Shown: positions 1 to 6,201 of the stretch, piece by piece
How positions within the stretch are numbered: the stretch's first letter is position 1
How the letters are laid out: every line of letters starts with the position of its first letter
Assembly: GCA_018065885.1 (NCBI GenBank)
Contig: JAGHSL010000308.1
Location: 1 to 6,204, forward strand
Direction: 5' to 3'
DNA: 6,204 nucleotides
From: Candidatus Limimorpha equi
GTDB lineage: Bacteria; Bacteroidota; Bacteroidia; Bacteroidales; F082
Made by a program: the position numbers and the translations under genes
Notes under the pieces: generated by a model
Seen by the model: the letters and a program-made list of their open reading frames with translations, nothing else
Told to the model about the DNA's origin: nothing
The model's database searches: none

Positions 1-1760
1 TCTTGCCTTTCTTCCTCGGTGCTATCCTTGAAAAATGGCAGGATTTCTTCTTCAGGGAACTCCTTGAAAGTCAATAACAACAACCCGTCCAAAGTATCAT
101 TGAAATCAGGGTCGACATTGAAGCACAACAATTTGGAATTCAGCTTCAAATACTTTTTAAACAAGGTTGGCATTCGGTAATTGCCATTGCTGAGACGGAA
201 CATGTATTTGTCGAATTTCTCAACTGAGTCCATGCCTTGCGCAAACAGCACATTCTTATCAACTTTCATGAAATCAGGAACGAATGGTGTCTTTGATGTA
301 ATGGCATTGGCCAAATTATCAGCAGCACGATGCTTTTCAGTGACATAATGCACAATCATACTCTGATAGAATTTCGGATACCAAGAACTAATGCTCACCG
401 GTCCAATGAAATAATCCATGTCCTTATTCCGAATCACGACAACTGAAAGGCCTTTCAGGAGTAACATAAGGGGCAGCATTTCCTTCTGATAATCGACGGA
501 AACGAAAGATCGGCCTAATTCGATTGTCTTTCTCAAAACATTATCAAAAGAGGAATCAATATTAAACAAAGTACTGATATAGAATCCTTTCTGTCCGTAA
601 CGTTCCATGATTTCGTTGCCAAAGCCAAAACGGTAACTGCCAGCCAGCTGCTGTTTGGCATTATCCCATAGAATCAGATGCTTGTAATGTTTGTCGAATT
701 CATCAGTGTCGATGCTATTGCCTGTTCCCTCACCAATGGCGCGGAAAGCCAGTTCGCGTTGACGCGCAATTTCAAACATAAAGTTTGGAATATCATCATA
801 ATCAGCAAAATAGCAATCATACGTCGAGGCAGAGAACAAGAATGACTTTTCGCGGATTTTCTCCAATTCCTGAATTAGAACTGAATTATCCTTTGGCTTG
901 GAAACTGCCTTCGGCTTTTGGAAAAGGCATTTCTTCGGTTCTTTGATGATGTTGGCTTCGAGGGCGTAGCAGCGGCAACGCAAATAAGCCGCCAGCTCAG
1001 CATTACCGTCAAAATCAGCGATTTCGGCCACAGTGATAGGTTTACCTATCTGGAGCGTAATATGCTTATCGTGCTTGTTCAGAAGCTCTCGTGGGAGTCT
1101 GGCCGTGCCCAACATTTCGTTGATTCTATCAAGGAAATAGAACACACGCGAGTTTTGGCCTTCCCAGAAAACCGGAATGACCGGCACACCCGCATTCTTG
1201 ATAATCCGAGCGATAGACTTACTCCAAGGCAAATCCTCCGGATAGTCATGGCCATGATAGCGAGAAACTTCACCTGCGGGGAACACACCCAAGCCTTTTC
1301 CTTCTGCCAAATGGTTGATAGCACCTTTCACACCGCCAACGCTGCTTTTCCATTCAGGCTTTTTTTCGAAAGGATTGACGGAGAAAAACGCATCTTTCAA
1401 ATTTGGAATACGGGACAACAGGAAATTGGCCATCACCTTGAAATCGGGACGCACTTTTGCAATGGCAGCATACAACATCACGCCCTCGATAGCTCCAAAA
1501 GGATGATTGCTCACCACTACAAAACCACCCACCTTTGGAATACAATCCAATTGGCTTTGTTCAATGTTGCAAGTAATATTCAAAGTCTTGAGAACTTGTT
1601 CAGCGAACTCACGACCCTGATAATCAGCGGCTGAATCAAAAACCTTATTGATTTTTCCCAACCCGCAGACACCATAGGCAGCACTGGCGACACAAGACCC
1701 GAAGAAGCCTTTCATTCCGAGTGCGCTCTTAATGTCAGATATTGTCACTACTTTTCTCAT
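1..1760 (-). CDS. Bifunctional acyltransferase: PlsC-like O-acyltransferase fused to OlsB/hemolysin-like GNAT N-acyltransferase (partial, 3' end outside window)
   Basis: Reading leftward from the ATG at 1758-1760 gives 586 uninterrupted codons to the window edge with no stop, so the C-terminus is missing. Residues about 60-265 look like a PlsC/LPLAT acyltransferase: NHPFGAIEG at 85-93 is the His-containing catalytic block (H86, acidic E92), and FPAGEVS at 160-166 is the block III equivalent of FPEGTRS. Residues about 300-480 look like the GNAT domain of the OlsB/'putative hemolysin' group (COG3176-like), with IELGRSFVSVDYQ at 413-425 and IGPVSISSWY at 452-461. The tail FNVDPDFNDTLDGL at 547-560 is typical of this group, so probably only a few tens of residues are lost. 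In known relatives the GNAT domain N-acylates an amino acid (ornithine, glycine) with a 3-hydroxy fatty acid and the PlsC domain O-acylates that hydroxyl. The fused order matches OlsF. The amino acid used cannot be read from sequence. It probably acts at the inner face of the cytoplasmic membrane. No strong ribosome binding site is visible. The start is supported by the frame and by a promoter-like box 17 bases upstream. Confidence 0.88.
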   Translation of the reverse strand, partial: MRKVVTISDIKSALGMKGFFGSCVASAAYGVCGLGKINKVFDSAADYQGREFAEQVLKTLNITCNIEQSQLDCIPKVGGFVVVSNHPFGAIEGVMLYAAIAKVRPDFKVMANFLLSRIPNLKDAFFSVNPFEKKPEWKSSVGGVKGAINHLAEGKGLGVFPAGEVSRYHGHDYPEDLPWSKSIARIIKNAGVPVIPVFWEGQNSRVFYFLDRINEMLGTARLPRELLNKHDKHITLQIGKPITVAEIADFDGNAELAAYLRCRCYALEANIIKEPKKCLFQKPKAVSKPKDNSVLIQELEKIREKSFLFSASTYDCYFADYDDIPNFMFEIARQRELAFRAIGEGTGNSIDTDEFDKHYKHLILWDNAKQQLAGSYRFGFGNEIMERYGQKGFYISTLFNIDSSFDNVLRKTIELGRSFVSVDYQKEMLPLMLLLKGLSVVVIRNKDMDYFIGPVSISSWYPKFYQSMIVHYVTEKHRAADNLANAITSKTPFVPDFMKVDKNVLFAQGMDSVEKFDKYMFRLSNGNYRMPTLFKKYLKLNSKLLCFNVDPDFNDTLDGLLLLTFKEFPEEEILPFFKDSTEEERQ

Positions 1761-1777
1761 AGCCTGAAATAAGGGTA

Positions 1778-1785
1778 CAAAGATA
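1778..1785 (-). promoter_or_regulatory. Candidate Bacteroidota -7 box for the acyltransferase gene
   Basis: On the minus strand this reads TATCTTTG, an exact fit to the Bacteroidota -7 consensus TAnnTTTG. It ends 17 bases before the acyltransferase ATG, implying a leader of only about 10 bases. I see no clear TTTG element 19-21 bases further upstream, so the assignment rests on the -7 box and its position alone. Confidence 0.4.
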
Positions 1786-1823
1786 GGGATTTTATCTTTC
1801 CATTAACGGTGCTTGTCATTTTT

Positions 1824-1860
1824 TTCAAAATTCATGCTTTCAAAACATGAAATTTTTGAA
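1824..1860 (-). terminator. Imperfect AT-rich hairpin downstream of the RNA ligase gene, possible weak terminator
   Basis: The arms at 1824-1836 and 1846-1860 pair through TTCAAAA and TTCATG against their complements, with a two-base bulge and a nine-base loop (1837-1845). It lies 46 bases past the ligase stop codon, where a terminator would be expected. However, on the minus strand the hairpin is followed by an A-run rather than a T-run, so it does not meet the usual intrinsic-terminator pattern. It could also be a transcript-end stabilising structure or chance pairing in AT-rich DNA. Confidence 0.25.
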
Positions 1861-1905
1861 GGAAAGACTGTTTTTCAAGTTCAAAAAGCAATGGAAATGG
1901 CGTCA

Positions 1906-3381
1906 TCAATTCACATCGCCGTAAGCGGAGGCCGTTTCAATGTCGACTTCGCCCTTGTCAATCAGCGAACGCTCTTTTTCAAGGAATTTTACGCATTTCA
2001 GTTTGAAACATTCCGAAACGCTGTCATCATCGATGCGAATGCAGATGCCTTCGCGTGGCACTTTCTTTCTGCAAAGCGGCTCGTTCTGCTCCATGCCGAA
2101 ATTTGCCGTGTCGGTTTTCATGCGCTCCAAAAGATTCTCGTGCCAATGGTCATCAATGACCAAATCGGGATACAAATCCTTCAAAGCACCGTGATACAGC
2201 ACGTTGATAGGCTTGACGCGCTTGGCCAATTCAGGATGAGCGGCAACAAGGTTTTCCGTCCACTGCTTCACATCCATCACGTTCCAGTCGCGGACACGAC
2301 CATTTTCGTCTTTCGATGTGATGCGGTAAATCATCACAAAATTTTCGCCTTCCTGACAGCCGTAATCATATTCCTTCTGAATCATCTGTTGGGTTCCGGT
2401 CAGATAGCCGCAAATTTCGCCGTAAAGACTCATTCCTTTTTCGACATAATCCTCTAATAAAGTATTGTATTCGCCCCAAATGTCAATGTCGTAAAAGCTC
2501 TGCGAATCAACGCCAAAGCTGAGAAATTGATTCTTGATGACGGTGCGCGACGAATAGACATTGCCATAACCAATGGTATACTTCTGCCATTTCTCGGGCA
2601 GTTTTGCATATAGTTTGTCGAAAATGTTTTTCAGCCATTTGATGTTCGTTTTCAGCGTCTTAGGATATTTCACCAGCACGTTTGCAATGACAAAAGAAGT
2701 GCCATGTTGTTTGCAAGTGATTGTAACAATGTCGTTTGGCTTGAAAAGGCCGATATTCTTGTTCAGCGGATCGGTTTCGTAATGGAAATGAAATTCGCCC
2801 TCAATCATTCTGTCGTAACGTTTCAGACGCTTATCCCAACGAGGGCTGCGCTGTTCGCGTTTCGGCTGGACGAATGGCACATAAACCTTGATGAACAAAT
2901 CGCCGCAGATGGTGTCGAAATCCTTGCCGACACAATCCTCAAGATTCAGCGTTGCAAATTCAGGCTTCCAACGTGCGATGGCCTTCTGGCTGACCAGAAA
3001 ACCCATCGAAGGGCAACCTCTCAGGCGAATCATCTTGACACGCCCGTGCTTGTTGAAGAAACCCACCTTGCGTTTGGCTTCGTCCTCTTTGCCTTCGGCC
3101 ATCAGAGCCTCGACTTCCTGATAATTGGCGTTGAGTTCGCGGCTCGACAGTTCAAACAGATTATTGACCGAAAGAAACTCCTTGTTCAGCTGCGTCTCGT
3201 TGCAGCAGTAAACCATCAGGTCGCCTTCCTTCACTTCGTCCTTGCGCACAACCATCGAGTAGCCATCGACAATGGTCTGGCACAGGAAATCAGAATTTTC
3301 AACAGGTTTCAGTTCGCCGATTCTCACGACCGAAGCGCAATATTCGGCCTTTGCATTTTCCGATAATGATAGAATTTCCAT
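1906..3381 (-). CDS. ATP-dependent RNA ligase with N-terminal OB-like module (Rnl5/DRB0094-type)
   Basis: This 491-residue protein carries the motifs of a covalent nucleotidyltransferase RNA ligase. Motif I is CKQHGTSF at 223-230, where K224 is the predicted lysine adenylated by ATP. It resembles the KxHGTN/S block of T4 Rnl2 and the DraRnl/NgrRnl group. YSSRT (276-280) follows, then the motif IIIa-like FLSFG (286-290), motif III YGEICG (320-325, E322), motif IV EGICIR (444-449) and motif V FKLKCVKF (459-466). Residues about 10-75 resemble the OB-like N-terminal module of the DRB0094 family, and HFHYETDPLNKN just before motif I fits that family too. Such ligases join 3'-OH and 5'-phosphate RNA ends in nick or break repair, in the cytoplasm. 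Known DraRnl and NgrRnl enzymes are about 340 residues as I recall. The extra length here sits around residues 75-110, 235-272 and 370-440. The start is supported by an AGGAGA ribosome binding site. No partner end-healing kinase/phosphatase is visible in the window, so its physiological target is unknown. Confidence 0.87.
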   Translation of the reverse strand: MEILSLSENAKAEYCASVVRIGELKPVENSDFLCQTIVDGYSMVVRKDEVKEGDLMVYCCNETQLNKEFLSVNNLFELSSRELNANYQEVEALMAEGKEDEAKRKVGFFNKHGRVKMIRLRGCPSMGFLVSQKAIARWKPEFATLNLEDCVGKDFDTICGDLFIKVYVPFVQPKREQRSPRWDKRLKRYDRMIEGEFHFHYETDPLNKNIGLFKPNDIVTITCKQHGTSFVIANVLVKYPKTLKTNIKWLKNIFDKLYAKLPEKWQKYTIGYGNVYSSRTVIKNQFLSFGVDSQSFYDIDIWGEYNTLLEDYVEKGMSLYGEICGYLTGTQQMIQKEYDYGCQEGENFVMIYRITSKDENGRVRDWNVMDVKQWTENLVAAHPELAKRVKPINVLYHGALKDLYPDLVIDDHWHENLLERMKTDTANFGMEQNEPLCRKKVPREGICIRIDDDSVSECFKLKCVKFLEKERSLIDKGEVDIETASAYGDVN

Positions 3382-3390
3382 AATTTCTTT

Positions 3391-3396
3391 TCTCCT
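3391..3396 (-). promoter_or_regulatory. Ribosome binding site of the RNA ligase gene
   Basis: On the minus strand this reads AGGAGA, followed by nine bases and then the ATG at 3379-3381. It is the only strong Shine-Dalgarno-like sequence I see before a start in the window, and it supports the chosen ligase start. Confidence 0.6.
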
Positions 3397-3473
3397 TTTT
3401 TCAAACGCAAACCCTCACAAATTGTTCATAATAAACGCATCGGGAATTTGCATCTGTCTAAATTTCCATAAAG

Positions 3474-3514
3474 TTATGTTTATTGTTTTTGTTGATTCGG
3501 CAAAAATAACATAA
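3474..3514. repeat. Imperfect inverted repeat in the divergent intergenic region
   Basis: The outer arms TTATGTT (3474-3480) and AACATAA (3508-3514) are perfect complements. The inner arms TTTTTG (3486-3491) and CAAAAA (3501-3506) also pair perfectly. Between outer and inner arms there are five unpaired bases on the left and one on the right. The loop is TTGATTCGG (3492-3500). It lies between two divergently transcribed genes and overlaps the candidate minus-strand -7 box. That placement suits an operator, but the sequence is AT-rich and the match is imperfect. Confidence 0.4.
3501..3508 (-). promoter_or_regulatory. Candidate Bacteroidota -7 box for the RNA ligase gene
   Basis: The minus strand reads TATTTTTG, matching TAnnTTTG. 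It is the only such match on this strand between the two divergent genes. It would give a leader of roughly 115 bases before the ligase ATG. No matching -33 TTTG is seen at the expected spacing, so confidence is low. Confidence 0.28.
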
Positions 3515-3531
3515 AAATCGGAAATAAGTTG

Positions 3532-3547
3532 TTTCATAATTTCATAA
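3532..3547 (+). repeat. Tandem 8-bp direct repeat (TTTCATAA x2)
   Basis: TTTCATAA occurs twice head-to-tail, and the second copy runs into the TAATTTTG candidate -7 box of the downstream gene. Its position just upstream of a probable transcription start could reflect regulation or simple AT-rich slippage. Two copies are too few to decide. Confidence 0.5.
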
Positions 3548-3552
3548 TTTTG
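3545..3552 (+). promoter_or_regulatory. Candidate Bacteroidota -7 box for the secreted PNGase F-like gene
   Basis: TAATTTTG matches TAnnTTTG and ends 34 bases before the ATG at 3587, implying a leader of about 25-30 bases. There is no recognisable TTTG at the expected -33 spacing, and no Shine-Dalgarno sequence before the ATG, the latter being common in Bacteroidota. Confidence 0.42.
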
Positions 3553-3586
3553 CACAACTGAACACAAACACATTAAATTTATACCT

Positions 3587-4807
3587 ATGAAAAGATTATC
3601 TCTCATTCTAATGCTGACGTTGTCGGTGGTTTGGTCGTTCGGTCAGACTACGGTACACATCGATTTCAACGATTTCACCGAAGATGCCAACATCAACGGC
3701 CAGCAAGGCTGGGTGGCACGTCCGCACAGCGCAGGTAATGGCGGCAAGCCGCTTTACACTGGCTTTTTAGGACCTCGCGGCATGATGACGCCCGACGAGA
3801 CCATTGGCGTTTTCTCAGTCTGCTCCGGCACAAGTTATGGCGACATTGCCACGCACAGCCTCAGCGATTACGGCTTCGATTTTTCAACCGGCGGCATCAT
3901 CGAGGTTGAATGTGACATGTGGCGCGAATGGTGGGGCGACTTCTTCGGCATCGGTTTCGATGGCGATGGCGATGGCGTGGTGCTGCCTCCAATCCTCGGC
4001 AACTACGAGCCAATCCGCCCGAATCCAAACGGCACAAGCCCTGATGGCGGCATTTACATGCTGACCACCGGCATCAATGAAGAAAACCCTGACGGTTTCA
4101 TGAACGGCATCATCCTGCCGAACAACACGATGGCTTTCGATTTCGATTTCGAACCTCATCAGAAATGGTACCGCTGGAAAATTTCCATCGACTTGGATGC
4201 CAACGATGGCGCAGGCGCTGTCACCTTATTCATGATGCGTGATGTGCCGAATGGCGAGTTCGAACCTGTTCCAGGTTGCCAAGGTCTGCCTATCGGCCTC
4301 ACCCCAGGCAGCGGCGACAAATTCGACCCAACCGCATGGAACGGCATTTTCATGCTGAACAGCGGCTACGGCGGGTTCGACAACTTCACCGTCCGCCATA
4401 CTCCTGGAGGTCTGGCTGCTCAGTTCATCGACTTTGCCGCTATTTCTGACCAATTGGTTTACAATGAGCCTATTACACTTCAAGCCACGGCTTCATCAGG
4501 TCTGCCTGTGACTTTTGAAGTCACTGAAGGCCCTGCTACATTGGATGGTAATATTTTGACTTTGACCGGCGAAGAAGGCCTTGTGAAAGTCCGCGCCAGC
4601 CAGAACGGCGACGGCACACAATGGCAAGCCGCTCCAGCCGTGACACAGTCATTCTATGTGGTTGACCCTGAAAACTATGCACCTGAAATCACCATCCGCC
4701 GTCCTTACGAGGGCACGAAGGTCTACATGCCTGATTTCAATCATCCTGTGATGCTGGTTTTGAGTGCCTACATCGATCATGCGATGCCATCAAGTTTGAA
4801 GAAGTGA
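3587..4807 (+). CDS. N-terminal part of a secreted PNGase F-like protein: signal peptide, ConA/LamG-like and Ig-like domains (frameshifted)
   Basis: This 406-codon frame encodes the first half of a protein that continues in the next frame. Residues 1-20 form a clear Sec signal peptide: KR, then a hydrophobic stretch, with likely cleavage after SFG at 19. Residues about 22-272 look like a concanavalin/LamG-type beta-sandwich: it opens with HIDFNDF, has an aromatic WREWWGDFFGIGF strand (112-124) followed by an Asp/Gly loop DGDGDG (125-130) that could bind calcium, and closes with GGFDNFTVRH. Residues about 276-360 look like a bacterial Ig-like module (LPVTFEV, then LTLTGEEG and KVRASQNGDG), and a second Ig-like module starts at about 366. 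That module breaks off at YID (395-397); the last nine residues are out-of-frame nonsense before the TGA at 4805-4807. The frame resumes one base back in the following ORF, whose product would complete the module. The lectin-like part probably helps bind glycan or glycoprotein. It is read as half of one broken gene, not a complete gene. Confidence 0.82.
   Translation: MKRLSLILMLTLSVVWSFGQTTVHIDFNDFTEDANINGQQGWVARPHSAGNGGKPLYTGFLGPRGMMTPDETIGVFSVCSGTSYGDIATHSLSDYGFDFSTGGIIEVECDMWREWWGDFFGIGFDGDGDGVVLPPILGNYEPIRPNPNGTSPDGGIYMLTTGINEENPDGFMNGIILPNNTMAFDFDFEPHQKWYRWKISIDLDANDGAGAVTLFMMRDVPNGEFEPVPGCQGLPIGLTPGSGDKFDPTAWNGIFMLNSGYGGFDNFTVRHTPGGLAAQFIDFAAISDQLVYNEPITLQATASSGLPVTFEVTEGPATLDGNILTLTGEEGLVKVRASQNGDGTQWQAAPAVTQSFYVVDPENYAPEITIRRPYEGTKVYMPDFNHPVMLVLSAYIDHAMPSSLKK
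4770..4784 (+). other. Probable one-base deletion (frameshift) site splitting the secreted protein gene
   Basis: Before this point the sensible protein is in the frame of 3587 (VMLVLSAYID). After it the sensible protein is in the frame of 4804, which is open from 4735 and reads CDAIKFEEVKCTIDGEDF from 4780. Adding one base between about 4776 and 4783 joins them into an Ig-like pattern, V-L-x-A-x-x-D-x-x-D-A-I-x-x-V-x-x-x-I-D-G, and gives a single 871-residue protein ending at 6201. There is no homopolymer or X XXY YYZ slippery heptamer here, so programmed frameshifting is unlikely. A sequencing or assembly error or a real recent indel are the remaining options. Confidence 0.8.
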
Positions 4808-6201
4808 AATGCACCATCGATGGCGAAGACTTCATTCTGAAGACCGATTATCCCGACAAACCATCCAACGGCTACTGGTACACGACCTGGCAGCCGACGG
4901 CAGCAGGCACCTATAACATGACCGCCAGCATCAAGCAGTCGGGCGGCAAGGTTACGACCGTTTCCAACACTTTTGAAGTGACGACCGACTATGAAAGCAT
5001 GACAGTGACCGCTTTCAATGGCGATTTGATTGTTAAACCTGGCGTGCAGAACAGTTTTGGCGAATATGTCTTCCCAACCCATGTCAACGCCTTCAATGCC
5101 ATCAACTTGCACTACGACCATCATTGCGTGAACGGCAACTGCGACCCATACGACCGCGTGGGTTACTGCCGCGTGAAGAACTACCGTGGCGAGTGGGTTG
5201 AACTGTACCGTTACATTACCCCATTCGGCGTGGAATGTCACGATGATTTGGACGTGACCGATTTCACCACCTTGCTGCAAGGTCTCGTTGAATTTGAATT
5301 ATACTGCCAGACTTGGACCGGCGACGGCTACAATCCTGTCGCCGCCTTCGAATACACCAAAGGCGCACCCGATTATCCATACGTCGACATCAACGAACTT
5401 TGGTTTGGCGGCTACGATTTCGGCGACTACGAAAACCGTTGCCCAGTACCGGCACGCACCGTCGAATTTGCACCAGGCGTTCAAAAAGCCAGTCTGAAAC
5501 TGACGACCACCGGTCATAATTGGAGCAGCGGCACCAACGGCAACTACAACACAGGCAATGCAGCTGAGTTCTACGAAGCCACGCACAATATCAATATTAA
5601 TGGCGCAACGGTCTACACGCAACATCTGTGGAGAACCTGCAATCCGAATCCGGCAGGCTGCCAGCCTCAAAACGGCACTTGGACATATAACAGAAGCGGC
5701 TGGTGCCCAGGCAGTTTCGGTATGGTTTGGGATTTCAGCCTTGATGATTACATCACCAACGGCTCATGCGATTTGGTGTATGAATTCGACCCGACCTACA
5801 TTGACGAATGTCACCCGAACTTCCCTGACTGTGTCACCGGACAGAACAACTGCCAGAATTGCCAGGATTCCGACAACCCGATTCTCAGAGTCTCTGGTAA
5901 GTTCGTGACCTACAGCAACAACAGCGACATCGTGTTAAGTGTTCCATCTCACCCAGATGTCGATGAAGACCCATTCACGATCAGCATCACCCCTAACCCA
6001 GTGAAGGGCAACATGACCATCACGACAGACTACACCATGGGCCGTATCAGCGTGCTTATCTTGAATGCTCAAGGTGTTGAAGTGAAAGGTTTCAATATGA
6101 AGGAATCCGCCACCATCGACATGAGCGACCTTCCGGCAGGTTTGTATTTCGTCAATCTGATTGGCGGTAAAGTCGTCACTAAGAAAATCGTTGTTGAATA
6201 A
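4804..6201 (+). CDS. C-terminal part of a secreted PNGase F-like protein with T9SS type A sorting domain (frameshifted)
   Basis: Translated from a nominal GTG at 4804 this gives 465 residues, but the true protein is fused to the preceding frame. It has no signal peptide and starts mid-Ig domain (1-60). Residues about 65-372 match Elizabethkingia PNGase F over both its domains: CDPYDR at 113-118 aligns with CDEWDR (D117 = catalytic Asp60), DVTDF at 150-154, the ITP block at 138-140, AAEFY at 253-257 (E255 = Glu206), and WCPG at 300-303. PNGase F cleaves the amide linking N-glycans to Asn. Q169 in LYCQTW replaces Glu118. The disulfide pairs C51-C56 and C231-C252 are kept (C108/C113 and C279/C301) but C204-C208 is replaced by A253 and Y257. 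An extra Cys cluster lies at 336-353. Residues about 390-465 are a T9SS type A sorting domain (ITPNPVKG, then LPAGLYFV and KKIVVE), so the product should be exported to the cell surface or outside. Whether it is active is uncertain. Confidence 0.86.
   Translation: MKCTIDGEDFILKTDYPDKPSNGYWYTTWQPTAAGTYNMTASIKQSGGKVTTVSNTFEVTTDYESMTVTAFNGDLIVKPGVQNSFGEYVFPTHVNAFNAINLHYDHHCVNGNCDPYDRVGYCRVKNYRGEWVELYRYITPFGVECHDDLDVTDFTTLLQGLVEFELYCQTWTGDGYNPVAAFEYTKGAPDYPYVDINELWFGGYDFGDYENRCPVPARTVEFAPGVQKASLKLTTTGHNWSSGTNGNYNTGNAAEFYEATHNININGATVYTQHLWRTCNPNPAGCQPQNGTWTYNRSGWCPGSFGMVWDFSLDDYITNGSCDLVYEFDPTYIDECHPNFPDCVTGQNNCQNCQDSDNPILRVSGKFVTYSNNSDIVLSVPSHPDVDEDPFTISITPNPVKGNMTITTDYTMGRISVLILNAQGVEVKGFNMKESATIDMSDLPAGLYFVNLIGGKVVTKKIVVE

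Noticed and set aside
918..1634. Plus-strand open frame of 238 codons
   Set aside because: It lies antisense to the acyltransferase gene, whose minus-strand frame has clear PlsC and GNAT motifs; the plus-strand product shows no recognisable motif.
1813..2457. Plus-strand open frame of 214 codons antisense to the RNA ligase
   Set aside because: No family resemblance. It mirrors the coding bias of the ligase gene and its N-terminal part runs through the hairpin region.
2704..3366. Plus-strand open frame of 220 codons antisense to the RNA ligase
   Set aside because: Shadow of the ligase codons, with no motif, ribosome binding site or promoter of its own.
3415..3606. Minus-strand open frame of 63 codons across the divergent intergenic region
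   Set aside because: It covers the AT-rich promoter region and overlaps the start of the secreted-protein gene; no ribosome binding site or recognisable product.
4804..4807. GTGA overlap suggesting two translationally coupled genes
   Set aside because: The downstream product would begin inside an Ig-like domain without a signal peptide although it carries a T9SS export tail, and its frame stays meaningful upstream of the GTG.
4785..4807. Programmed ribosomal frameshift signal
   Set aside because: No X XXY YYZ heptamer or homopolymer is seen near the junction, and the sensible reading changes frame before the TGA region, at about 4776-4783.
4777..5280. Minus-strand open frame of 167 codons inside the PNGase F-like gene
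   Set aside because: Antisense shadow; the plus strand here encodes the Ig-like and PNGase F N-terminal domains.
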